A DNA stretch of 64,000 bases from positions 4,933,001 to 4,997,000 of the forward strand of contig NC_134013.1 in assembly GCF_040712315.1 (NCBI RefSeq), written 5' to 3'. Numbering within the stretch: position 1 is the stretch's first letter; each line of letters opens with the position of its first letter. The notes beneath the pieces are model-generated. The model worked only from the letters and a program-made list of their open reading frames with translations. It was not told the DNA's origin and did not search any database. Positions 12,527 to 22,025 of this stretch are shown here, piece by piece. The DNA is from Castanea sativa (lineage: Eukaryota; Streptophyta; Magnoliopsida; Fagales; Fagaceae). The position numbers were made by a program, and so were the translations under genes.

Positions 12527-13210
12527 ATGAAGATTTGCTTCTTTCAAATTTTCAAATCCTCCTTCTCACAGCCAGTTCTTACTATGGCCTCGTCATGCTC
12601 AATACCTAGCAACCAAGATCGCTTCATGATCAGTTTGAAATCAACCCCTTCATGGTTCAGTAGTAACCCTTCTCACAACATCATCACTGTTTTAGGATTC
12701 AAACAAATTTTGTTTCCTCACATAATGACCACGTTTGTTCATAGAGTTACTCATAACAAGGTCCGCATCGACCTCCCATGCCTCCGTGGAATTGGTTGGC
12801 CAGGAAATTCAAGTCCAGCAGAGACACCTGTTCCTAAAAACAGGACTTCCGTAGTCTCTCTTCAACTGTTTGGTCTCCCAATAGAAGTGGTGGTTCGGAA
12901 CAAACAGCAACTTGGCTGGTTTCTAAAACCAGGATCACAAGTTAGCTCCATCTTTCATTTGTTATGCTTTCCCAATAAAGTTGCATCAAGTGAAGATGGT
13001 AAGAAGTGTTGGGTTATCCTACAAATTGTCTCCCATCCAACACTTGTGATGACCTCCCGGGTACCAGCTCATCAGAAATTAGCCTTTGGTGTCGGTGAAT
13101 GGTCACCAAAGCCTCATCCTATGTTTCCACCATCATGGGGTCCAAAGGTCATCATTGCTGGTACCACAAAACACACTTTCTGGAATTACTCCAACTTAAG
13201 ATCAGCTTGA
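12527..13210 (+). CDS. Extra ORF between pol and 3' LTR, unknown function (element A)
   Basis: This is an uninterrupted 227-codon frame beginning MKICFFQIFKSS and ending YSNLRSA. I do not recognise the family. It lacks protease, reverse transcriptase, integrase and zinc-finger motifs, and no clear transmembrane helix stands out; the first 20 residues are mildly hydrophobic. An internal Met at residue 20 (MASSC) is an alternative start. Element B has the same frame at 37413-38096, same length, with about 16 amino-acid differences by eye and no stop. By contrast, gag-pol has three stops in A and many in B. A TATA box 69 bp upstream suggests separate transcription. Extra ORFs after pol are known in Tat-lineage elements. 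A captured host gene fragment is an alternative. Confidence 0.6.
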   Translation: MKICFFQIFKSSFSQPVLTMASSCSIPSNQDRFMISLKSTPSWFSSNPSHNIITVLGFKQILFPHIMTTFVHRVTHNKVRIDLPCLRGIGWPGNSSPAETPVPKNRTSVVSLQLFGLPIEVVVRNKQQLGWFLKPGSQVSSIFHLLCFPNKVASSEDGKKCWVILQIVSHPTLVMTSRVPAHQKLAFGVGEWSPKPHPMFPPSWGPKVIIAGTTKHTFWNYSNLRSA

Positions 13211-13956
13211 AGAATTTCAAAAAATATACTTCTGAAATTACTTCAACTTAATGTCCGTCAGTATGGTCCAGTCACACAAGCACATTCAATGACTTGCCGT
13301 CGGACCTCATTCAACATGCAGCCAGTCCCACATCCGAAGGTGTACGTCCCAGAGACATCTACTCCAGAGAGTCCCCAACATGTAGGGTCAGGGCCATGGT
13401 GTCATATGTCTCACCCATCCACTTGGCTTCATCACCATCTTCTTTCACCATCAACAACAACATGCCCAAAATCCCTTCTGAAATTACCTCAACTTAACCT
13501 AAGTGATGCGATAACGCAAGCACATTCAACCACCTTCCCATACGTTCTCTCTGTGATCCAAGATATACCCTTCAGATATAACTTCACCAGAAGTCCTTAA
13601 AAATAAGAGGCTAGCTCCAGAGCTCTGCATGCTGTATGCCAACATTCTCACCTCTTCTCCATCTTTAACACTCTGTGATCGCCACCAACGATCCAAAATA
13701 CTCTTCTGAAATTACTTTGACTTAACCTTTGCTCAGAAAGCTCGGTCATACGAGCACATTCAAATACTGGCAGACCCCCTCGATCTCATCAAAGCCTTTC
13801 ATATGAGTGGGTCTACTCTTCTGCAATTACTTCATCCTGTTAAAAGCTCCACCACCTTCAACTATTTCACTAGAAGAGTCAAGTATAAAAAGATCCATTT
13901 TCTTTCAAGACTCATTCATTCACCACACTCCAAAACTGTGTGCATGAACGAGTCTC
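13211..13956. repeat. Degenerate repeats between extra ORF and 3' LTR (element A)
   Basis: A motif close to CTTCTGAAATTACTTCAACTTAA recurs at 13229, 13475, 13703 and, more diverged, 13816. The first three are followed by a GAGCACATTCAA-like motif (near 13278, 13520 and 13756). This is an ancient repeat of about 230-250 bp. Element B has the same arrangement at 38097-38857. A TATA-like TATAAAAA lies near 13885. No gene is supported. Confidence 0.6.
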
Positions 13957-13967
13957 GAGGGGGCATT
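13957..13967 (+). other. Polypurine tract of element A
   Basis: GAGGGGG followed by CATT lies directly before the 3' LTR, the position where plus-strand DNA synthesis is primed. Element B has the same tract at 38847-38857. Confidence 0.8.
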
Positions 13968-14973
13968 TGTAGAGAGGGAAAATTCCCGACCTATCACAAG
14001 CTGACACATCATACTACCAAGTTCACAAAATACAGCCAATTACAAGGCGCCACGTACTGCTGCTAGGTTTTGCCATCACTATTCAGAAACCAATAGAAGT
14101 TTGCCAAGTGTCATTGAAATAAAGGCATGAAACTGCATCAGCAGGTGTAAGCAATGACACAAGCAGCTCCGCACGTGTAAGCAATGACACAAGCAGCTCC
14201 GCACGTGTAAGCGATGACACAAGCAATCAGCACGTGTAAGCGATGACATAAGTGGACCAATCAAGCTGTGACAAGTGTCACCAATCAGACTCCGCCATTT
14301 GTCGCTCACCTACCCCTAAACTCCTATAAATAGAAGCCTTCCTAAGACATTTAGGAGGACACAGGACACAGGACACAGAACAGAGAGAAGGAAGAAGATA
14401 TCTTGAGTTCAGAAACCCAGAAGCTCTGCCAGGATCAAACCTCAAAGCCTCCAAGAAATTCAAGAACTTCAACCTCGAATACAAACAACATTCGAAGCAA
14501 AATCATCCAAACTACTCGTCCAAATCTCAAAGTTCACTGGAATCAAGCTCAAAAGCCTCCAGAAACCTCAACAAACCTCAAATCAACGAAGCTCTACGGA
14601 ATCAAGCCTCTAAAGCACCGAAGAACTTCCACCACAAACCTTCAAACACGAAGAACACACGAAGAACACGAAGAACACACGAAGAACACGAAGAACAAAG
14701 AATTTCTAACAAGCTCATAGCTAGAGATTCATTGTAATTCCGTTTCAAAGATCTTCGATCCATTCTTCAGCCAAATTGAAGAATATCTTATGTTCAAAGC
14801 AAAATCACATTACCACAATTCCAATCAATAAATCTTTCAAGGAGATCGAATCAGAGGATCACTCCTTTGTAATTACAGAGAATTGTACCACACATTTATC
14901 AATACAAATTTGTATTTGTGAAACTATTTTACTTGTTTGATTTATTTCGAACTAAGAAATTTAGTCGTCTACA
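13968..14973 (+). repeat. 3' LTR of element A
   Basis: It is 1006 bp and differs from the 5' LTR at about six positions by eye, for example in the run near 14378-14390. It keeps the G-box subrepeats, TATA box and AATAAA signal. It is followed by the target duplication GGATG (14974-14978). Confidence 0.97.
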
Positions 14974-15375
14974 GGATGATTCTTGTGATGCTGATTGTGA
15001 CCGTTAGATTGCTGATCTTTATGTTGCCTTCTCATCGTGGTGGTTTGGTGTTTGGTTTTTTTTTTTTTTGGTGTGGGTTTGGTGGCTATGGTGGTGGTGG
15101 TAGTGGTGGGATGGTGGCGATGGTGGTGGTTTGATTTTTTTTGTTTATTTGTGAGTTTGGTTATGACTGTGGGTTGTGGTTGAAATGGTGGTTTCATAGC
15201 AGTGGGTGTGGGTCCCATTTTTTTTTGGTTGAAAACATAATTGAGTGATGGTGCCAAATGGGTGGGGTGTAGGGAGTTAGGATATTTTAAGTAATGAGTG
15301 ATGAGTGACGAGTGACGGAAATTGAGTGAGGAGTGATAAGTGATAAAAAAAAAAAAAAAACAAACAAACAGGCCC
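14974..15375. mobile_element. TIR element X1, right part
   Basis: The sequence resumes at GGATGATTCTTGTG, collinear with X2 from 20316. It includes a GGT-rich stretch, GTGGGTCCCA, repeated GAGTGATGAGTGACGAGTGA-like subterminal repeats, an A run, and a right end reading CAAACAGGCCC. Confidence 0.85.
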
Positions 15376-15575
15376 TTATCTTCCACTAGGATCACTACTG
15401 ACCAAAAGGTTTGAATATCAATCAGGAAAAAGGTTGCAACTTGCAAATGCTCCCTATCCGAATAATTTAAAGATATGTGCTGACTTGCAATAGGAAACTT
15501 AAATTATGAGAAGGATGATAAATAAGAAATTTAAAAATTCGAAAAAAAAACCTGAGCTAGAGACTAGAGTTTATA

Positions 15576-15610
<35 letters not shown>

Positions 15611-15807
15611 TACGTACTCCCTTTTAAAATTGTGTTAAAAAAACAATTTAGTCAATATAGTAACGTGTGTATTATAAGTATGTAATAAAGAATGTATAAT
15701 TAGTACCTTATATATATATATATGTGTGTGTGTGTGGATCTTATTCTTCTTCATTTTCTCTTTTTTTTTTTTTGGGTGCAAGCTTGTTTATTTTTAACTG
15801 CCTTATT

Positions 15808-16138
15808 TCTATACTTATTATTTAAATGGCTTCCCATATTTGGATTCTTCATTTTTAATTCAAAAATACACTTACACCCCTATATTTAAATAGAAACAAA
15901 ACTAAAGGGCAATTCGGTAAAAATGCAATTTTAACTCCCACTAAAACATTGCCTAAAAAATAGGACTACTCTCCTATTAATTTTTAAATTGATTTATTCA
16001 CTTATAAATTAGATTTTCAAATATATATATATATATATATAATATAAAAATACAATTTTTTTTTCTGCAAAATAAGACCACTTAAAAAAAAAAAAAAAAA
16101 ACCTCATCGCACGCGCGAAGTGCGTGTGACGAGACTAG
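15808..16138 (+). mobile_element. Non-autonomous Helitron, unit 1
   Basis: The element begins TCTATACTTATTATTTAAA and ends GACTAG followed by T. Close to the end is a hairpin (stem CACGCGC with GCGTGTG, one wobble pair, around 16110-16128). These are the signs of a rolling-circle Helitron: 5' TC, 3' CTAG and a subterminal hairpin. Unit 3 shows the unoccupied site: CCTTATT joined directly to TAAT at 42531-42541. There is no replicase or helicase, so it is non-autonomous. The left host base is T rather than the usual A. Confidence 0.75.
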
Positions 16139-16430
16139 TAATCATTTATGTGTGATACATAAAAGGTTACTATTATTAAAATATTCGAGTTCATCTTCCT
16201 AAAAAAGAAAAGAAAAGGACCCGCATTAGATGGAATCTGATTCAAACCAATCTTCTTGGAGACTTGAGTTTTACTGGACTCACTGCCTGTACAGACGAGG
16301 GCAAACATATCTCGACCTACGAAAAAGGATAAATCTACTTGCATTTTTCCTGCTATACATAGAATTTGAGTCATGAGGTACTATTCCTTTACAGGAAATT
16401 GAAGGCTGTTTACACTCTATGAAAATTCTT

Positions 16431-16500
16431 CTATTGCATTATGCAATAAGAAATTAACCGTTGAGATTAAAAGTTACTTTTAATCTAGACCGTGCAATAG
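16431..16500. repeat. 70-bp inverted-repeat element, unit 1
   Basis: The outer arms CTATTGCA and TGCAATAG are perfect inverted repeats. Inside lies a 10-bp perfect palindrome arm pair, GATTAAAAGT and ACTTTTAATC, with a one-base loop. Copies are at 23256-23325 and 59380-59449. The corresponding part of unit 3 (about 42780-42830) lacks it. It could be a tiny MITE or a structured promoter element. Confidence 0.5.
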
Positions 16501-16654
16501 TACATCAGATCGCAATCCTAAGTATTGTGATATTTTAGCAAGCAAAGAGGCTACGTGACCAACACAGGGCAATCATATATCTCGACCAATGAAAAGTATA
16601 AGTTCACATGACTTTTCACGTGCTACTTAGAATTTAAAGCAAAAGGCACACTAA

Positions 16655-16783
16655 GGAAGGTGTTTGGGAGAGTAATTTAAGTTATGTTGTTTGAGTGTTT
16701 TTGATATATGTGTAGGTAAAAAAGTGTGTTAAATGTGTTTAATGTTGTTTAAAATGTGTTTAAACTAACTTGCCAAACATCCC
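16655..16783. mobile_element. Tourist-like MITE, unit 1 (decayed)
   Basis: It is collinear with the better copy at 23480-23618. The left end follows TAA and reads GGAAGGTGTTTGGG. The right end reads CCAAACATCCC and is followed by AAA, a mutated target site. Confidence 0.7.
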
Positions 16784-17385
16784 AAAATAATTCTATCCTC
16801 AACAAAGTGTTGTGCATTATTTGGGGTTTGTCCTGGCGTGCAATTCAAACCTAATCTGGTGTAATGGGATTCCTTATAATGTTTTAGTGGTTGAGTTGCT
16901 GCTGTTGTATATTTTGAACTCTTGCTGTTTGAGTTTTATGTTTAAGGACTAGCAAAGACGTTGAGATGTACATGTTAGTGTTTAAAAAATCATCCGGAAA
17001 ATATTTCACCATATTTCCGTGTATATATATATTTATATATATCACCTAGATTAACAATTACCAAGCAGTCATGTTTTCCCTTTTTCTTTTTAATGAAAGG
17101 GGGGAAAAAAAAACCACTACCCACCACAAAATTACAACAGCTTCAAAAAGATATTTCAAGGAAATTTTTTGTGATCCTAGCTAATATATCTTTGGAAGTA
17201 TGGACACAAACACGGGTATAATACACAATGCGCTCAATGGTATAAATCTTTGATGCAGCTGCCTATGACCCTAAGTGAAAAAAAAAGACCCCTAAATTTT
17301 AACCAATAGTATTAATTAAGCTAAAATATTAACAAATGAATAAAATAATATTTTCTTATTAAATGAAAAACAAATAAAAAGAGAA

Positions 17386-17563
17386 AGAAATGCTATATCC
17401 ACAACATTTTTCACAATATTTTTACAAAAAATCCTAAATAGCAGATTGTTAAGAACTATTATTGACAGTAAAAAAATAATTTTAGTGGTAGGTTCAAATA
17501 GAAAACAAGAAGTAACTTAACACTAAGAGTTGTTATGAAAAATATTGTGAATGTAGCACTTCT
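17386..17563. mobile_element. TIR MITE, unit 1
   Basis: The element starts AGAAATGCTATATCCAC and ends GTAGCACTTCT. The terminal 25 or so bases are inverted repeats with shared TTCACAATATTTTT. The 178-bp length and lack of coding capacity fit a MITE. Copies are at 24207-24384 and 60362-60539. It lies within a block of about 630 bp (17226-17860) that unit 3 lacks. Confidence 0.65.
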
Positions 17564-18257
17564 AAAATAAAAGAAAGAAAGCAATCCACAAAAAATTCAC
17601 AATATTTTTCACAATGGTTGAGTTAACAAACTTTTACTAGTTTTCAACTAGATTCACCACTAATATCATTCTTTAACTCACTACTATCAACCTGCCACAT
17701 CAACAAATATAAAAAAGTTTTGTCAAATTTTTTTGTGTTTATAAACATTTTTAAAAAAAAAAGTCTACGTGGTTCATGTTAATTAATAGTAATTTTACAT
17801 GTGAAACAAAATAATTTTCACCTTAGGCCCCTAAATGCATCAAGCAGCCCCTGATGATACAATAACACATGCAATTTATGAAATTATAATATAAAACGGC
17901 CGATACAACACTGGTATAACATAAGTACGACCACAAATATGATATCGGTACGACATAGGTATAATACCCTAAATGAAATGTTTGTAATTCTTAGAATATA
18001 TCATAATTATTTTACTTTAGAAAATATTGTGTATATTTTGATTCGTTGTTTCCAACAAAATTGATGATAGATTTAAATGGAACCACTGTATGTATACCTC
18101 TAGGCTCTCGAATCATACACAGTGAAACAGTAGAAAGTGTTACAGGTACTGATCAGGATTCGACCCTTAACGTACAAGACTCTTCCTTTTGAAGATAAGT
18201 TGGAATATTATAATCTCACCCTAACATGGTGTTAATTTAACCATAGACCAAGGTCTC

Positions 18258-18264
18258 TATATAA
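18258..18264 (+). promoter_or_regulatory. TATA box of EF1
   Basis: TATATAA is conserved before all four gene copies. It lies only 12 bp before the upstream ATG at 18270. With the usual 25-35 bp spacing, transcription begins after that ATG, making ATG 18372 the first in the mRNA. Confidence 0.65.
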
Positions 18265-18371
18265 TCCCCATGATTGAATACTCCCAAAACATACCGCAAA
18301 AGCAGCCCTCTAAACTAGTTAATTGTCTCACAGCTACAGCTACCTATTTCCCAAATTCCCTTTTTGACAAC

Positions 18372-18659
18372 ATGGGACGTATAACTTTTAATGCAGTGAC
18401 CCACTACAAGCCTTTGCCCCCAACTAATGAAAAGCAATTACGGGATACATTCCAAAAATACGATAGTAACGGTGACGGTCTTCTCAGCAAGGCAGAGTTA
18501 GAGAATGCCTTCAAATCCCTCGGCTCACACATGCCCAACTGGAGAGCTCAACGTGCGCTGAACCATGCTGATGCCAACGGAGACAAATTCATCAGCCCGG
18601 AGGAGCTCGACGAGGTTGTAAAATACGCTGCCAAACATGGATATGTCCTTGGAAAATAA
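18372..18659 (+). CDS. EF1: small two-EF-hand calcium-binding protein
   Basis: This is an intronless 95-residue protein. EF loop 1 is residues 31-42 (DSNGDGLLSKAE), canonical at positions 1, 3, 5, 6 and 12. EF loop 2 is residues 67-78 (DANGDKFISPEE), where Lys replaces the usual Gly at position 6. The protein is expected to bind calcium through one EF-hand pair, like small calmodulin-like (CML) proteins; partner and pathway are unknown. An in-frame ATG at 18270 would add 34 residues, but the TATA box is too close to it, and ATG 18372 has a good plant context (AACATGG). The second residue is Gly, but the N-terminus does not fit the usual myristoylation motif. This is the most divergent of the four copies. 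Confidence 0.85.
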   Translation: MGRITFNAVTHYKPLPPTNEKQLRDTFQKYDSNGDGLLSKAELENAFKSLGSHMPNWRAQRALNHADANGDKFISPEELDEVVKYAAKHGYVLGK

Positions 18660-19258
18660 TGTGTACGTACGTGCTTGTATCATAGTGTCTGATACTTCCA
18701 TGTTACACCAAGTATGCTATGTATGTAAAAAGTATGCTATGTGAGTAATTATCCTCCGCAAGTTTCAGCTTCTCTTCTATGATGTAGAATCTGATTGCGG
18801 CCTGATCCTTCTGTAAAACCTGTAACAGAGGATGCAGTGCTTGTATGATTTATGAATCTAATGTATTTCCTAATGTTTTTGTTTCGGTCCCCCCCACACC
18901 TCCCCCCACCCCACTCCCCCCTGCAGGCACAATTTTATCATCTCACATACTAGTAGGTCTTACTTATTAAAATTTCAGATTTTTCTTTCTAACGAAAATA
19001 TTGAATCATTTCGGCTAGTTTAGTTCTCAATCCAAATTTAGCCAACTAGGAGAAATTCAAAGACCATAAAAGGAAAATAAAAATTAAGATAATTAAAGTG
19101 TTGGGGGTGCATAGACACCAATGTTTCAGTAATTACCAGCCTAGGGATGGCAAAATTTTCCGACCATGTACCTTCTTGTCCCACGTTGACTACAATTCCA
19201 AGGAGTAGTATGTGTCTACTGCCTATCATGGATGCAATTGTGTTTATCTTTATGTACA
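18660..19258. other. 3' flank of EF1
   Basis: The sequence is shared with 40045-40612, 44937-45505 and 61653-62219. It contains the 3' untranslated region of the EF gene and a C-rich stretch (about 18890-18922). No further gene is seen. Confidence 0.7.
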
Positions 19259-19532
19259 TTAGTTGCAAACCTGTGCAGTGCGCATAAAAATTTGATATGA
19301 TTCTTTTTTATTTGGTAATTATTGAATTAATATATTAGATTGTATATTTTTAAAACTTCAATATGTGTTATTTGAAATTATATTTTAAATTAGAAGGCTT
19401 TTCTAGTCATGTATTATATATAGTGAGATATGTATGAAAACACAATTTAATAATTTTTTTTAAAAAAATTGATAGTGTGAGAACTGTTAGACTAAGTTGT
19501 AATTATATATACTTTATTTATTACTATACAGA
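19259..19532 (-). mobile_element. Second non-autonomous Helitron (minus strand), unit 1
   Basis: Read on the minus strand it starts TCTGTATAGTAATAAA and ends with a TGCGC...GCA hairpin about 10 bases before CTAA (CTAG in units 2 and 4). It lies between host A and T (TGTACA and TGTATG), the normal Helitron target. Copies are at 40613-40875, 45506-45779 and 62220-62481. Presence in all units means it predates the array. Confidence 0.65.
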
Positions 19533-19652
19533 TGTATGCGATTCAACTCTTATAGGTATTTTTTTCTCCAAAACATAGATTCAACTATAACTCGTTAGGA
19601 TCAAACCTACTTTATTGACAACTTTACCAGAATACCATTCATAGATAATTTA

Positions 19653-20908
19653 GGGTCTGTTTGGATTTTGTGTTTCCATCATCCATAACTTTGTTTCCAT
19701 CACTCATAACTCAAAATATGTGGGTCCCACGGCTGAGAAGCTTGTTTGGTTTTTGTTTCTATCACTCATAACTCATAACTCAATTATCTAATTTTTGAGT
19801 GATGAGTTATGGAAACTGAAAACACATTTTAGGTGTTTTGAGTTTCTAAAACTCTGCTTTTAATGACATTTTCGTAATTAAACACACACCGAGAGACCCA
19901 CCAACCGCAACTTTTGACTCACTCTCCTTTTTCTTTTCCTTTCTTCTCCACTTTTCTTTCTTCTTTCTCTGTTCTTTAGTTCGTTCTTTTTTTTTCTTTT
20001 TTTTTCTTCCTTTTTGCCAATATCACTCAGTTCGTTCTTTCTTTCTTTTTCTTTTTTTTTTCTTCCTTTTTGCCAATATCACTCAGTTCGTTCTTTCTTT
20101 CTTTTTCTTTTTTCCTTCCTTTTCGCCTTTCTCATCTCAGTTCTTTCTTTATTTCTTTCTTTCTTTCTTTTTTTCACCTTTCTCATCTCAGACCCATAAT
20201 AAAAAAAAAATCAAGAAACAAGGTTGAAGGGCCGATCTGATCGTGGCAGAGTCAGTGGCTGATCTACGACGGAGACAGTGGCAGAGCCACCATCTTCGGC
20301 GCCAATCTGATCATTGGATGATTCTTGTGATGCTGATTGTGATCGTTAGATTGCTGATCTTGATGTTTCCTTCTCATCGTGGTGGTTTGGTGTTTGGTTT
20401 TTTTTTTTTTTTTTTTTTTCTGGGTTTGGTGGCTGTGGTGGTGGTGGTGGGATGGTGGCTATGGTGGTGGTTTGGTTTTTTTTGTTTGTTTGTGAGTTTG
20501 GTTATGACTGTGGGTTGTGGTTGAAATGGTGGTTTCATAGCTGTGGTTGTGGTTGCCGTGGTTTTGGTGGTTGTGGTTGTGTTGCCACCTTCACCGTTGC
20601 CATCGCCGTCGAGAGATGGGAGAGAGGAGAGCACTGAGAGATGAAAGAAATGTTGAGCAAGAGGTAGAGAAAGATGAGCTAGGGGAAAAAAAAAAAAAAG
20701 AGAAAAGAAAATGACATTAGGTCAATGTGTGGGTCCCATTTTTTTTTGTTTGAAAACATAATTGAGTGATGGTGCCAAATGGGTGGGGTGTAGGGAGTTG
20801 GGGTATTTTAAGTGATGAGTGATGAGTGACGAGTGACGAGTGACGAGTGACGAAAATTAAGTGAGAAGTGATGAGTGATAAAAAAAAAAAAAAAATCCAA
20901 ACAGGCCC
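19653..20908. mobile_element. Non-autonomous TIR element X2 (complete)
   Basis: The terminal inverted repeats are GGGTCTGTTTGGATT (left) and AATCCAAACAGGCCC (right), with one mismatch. Subterminal regions carry repeated ATCACTCATAACTC-type words on the left and the complementary GAGTGATGAGTGACGAG words on the right, which is typical of transposase-binding ends. The interior is a long CT tract, a GGT-rich stretch and a GA-rich stretch. It encodes no transposase. It contains the unoccupied GGATG site (20316-20320) of element A. I could not identify a target duplication, so the superfamily is left open. Confidence 0.75.
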
Positions 20909-21124
20909 TTCTCTTCCACTAGGATCACTACTGACCAAAAGGTTTGAATATCAATCAAGAAAAAGGTTGCAACTTGCAAATGCTCCCTATCCGAATAATT
21001 TAAAGATATGTGCTGACTTGCAATAGGAAACTTAAATTATGAGAAGGATGATAAATAAGAAATATAAAAATTAGAAAAAAAAAAACCTGAGCTAAAGACT
21101 AGAGTTTATATGTATACGTGTGTG

Positions 21125-21159
<35 letters not shown>

Positions 21160-21205
21160 TGCGTACTCCCTTTTAAAATTGTGTTAAAAAAACAATTTAG
21201 TCAAT
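20909..21205. repeat. Unit 2 upstream flank, left part
   Basis: The sequence is collinear with 15376-15650 and 47065-47390. It contains a GT/AT microsatellite at about 21117-21160. It ends at the GTAGT target site of element C. Confidence 0.75.
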
Positions 21206-21210
21206 GTAGT

Positions 21211-21979
21211 TGTGGGGGGTAAAAATGCTTAAATGCACGTTTGGGCCTTAGGCCTGGTTAGTTGGTATAAGTTTGTTCAATTAGAGTTTTCGAGGCCCAC
21301 ATGCCAGTCCACACTACAAGGGGCAGAGGAGTTATCCGACGAGGAGTATCTCCTCGGATCTCCTTGGACGGGCCCAGTAAAGGCCATGTGACGTGCTAAA
21401 GGATTTAGAGACAAACTTCTAGAAGATCTGTTGGGTAAAGGTGTGTTCCAAGCACTCGTTAGAAGGAAGAACGTGTGAGAAATATCTGAGGAAAAAGCTG
21501 CTACCACCGCATTAAAGGCCCTGCATCTACCTCCCTGGCCGCATTAATGAAGAAATGACCTCTGAACAGTAATATTCAGTCTTCCAGCTATTATTTGAAG
21601 ACTTCAAGAAGGTGGAGGATGGGATAAGTATTTAAGAGGAAAATCTGTATTACACGTGGATGAAACAGGGAAAAAGAATAAGGTTATAAGAAGACGAGAG
21701 AGGAAAGAAGAGAGGGGACCTCGACTAAAAACTAAAAATTGTAATTTTTTTCTTAGAGAAAGAAAGGCTATACAAGTGGTCCTCGGCTCACGTCCGATGA
21801 GAGCTTTTCGTTATATTCATCTATTATTTGCATAGATTATGTCATTCTAGCCTGTTTATCAGTTCCCCAATATCCCTAACCTAGGTTTCAAACCCATACT
21901 CTACAAATTTCATTGTATAAGGCTCTTTGGGCCTAAGCCCATCACTCGTTTGGGTCCGAGTACAAATTGTGCACTTACA
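21211..21979 (+). repeat. 5' LTR of element C
   Basis: It is 769 bp, TG...CA, the same length as the 3' LTR of D (57818-58586), and close to both D LTRs. Confidence 0.92.
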
Positions 21980-22025
21980 ATTAGCGTCATCTGTGGGAAT
22001 CTAGAGTTGAAGGAATTGGAACATC

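Larger units (their letters stand above)
15376..18257. repeat. Unit 1 upstream flank of the tandem array
   Basis: The sequence is collinear with 20909-25074 (unit 2), 47065-61250 (unit 4) and, more diverged and shorter, 42359-44534 (unit 3). It holds GT/AT microsatellites (15575-15611, 15710-15736, 16020-16041), a Helitron, a 70-bp inverted-repeat element and two MITEs, listed separately. Two degenerate copies of a roughly 65-bp segment containing ATATCTCGACC and GAAAAGKATAA-like text lie at about 16306-16372 and 16568-16635. No gene other than the EF-hand gene it leads into is seen. Confidence 0.8.

Noticed and set aside
16135..16374. 79-codon minus-strand frame repeated at 22960-23199 and 59084-59323
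   Set aside because: It recurs because the units are duplicated. It covers a Helitron end and has no recognisable domain.
20243..20524. Val/Gly/Trp-rich frames in TIR elements X2 and X3
   Set aside because: They come from GGT repeats inside a non-autonomous element and differ in frame between copies.
19640..20920. Target duplication for the TIR elements X1-X3
   Set aside because: The flanking bases do not match at 3, 8 or 9 bp, and no unit without the element gives a clean empty site.
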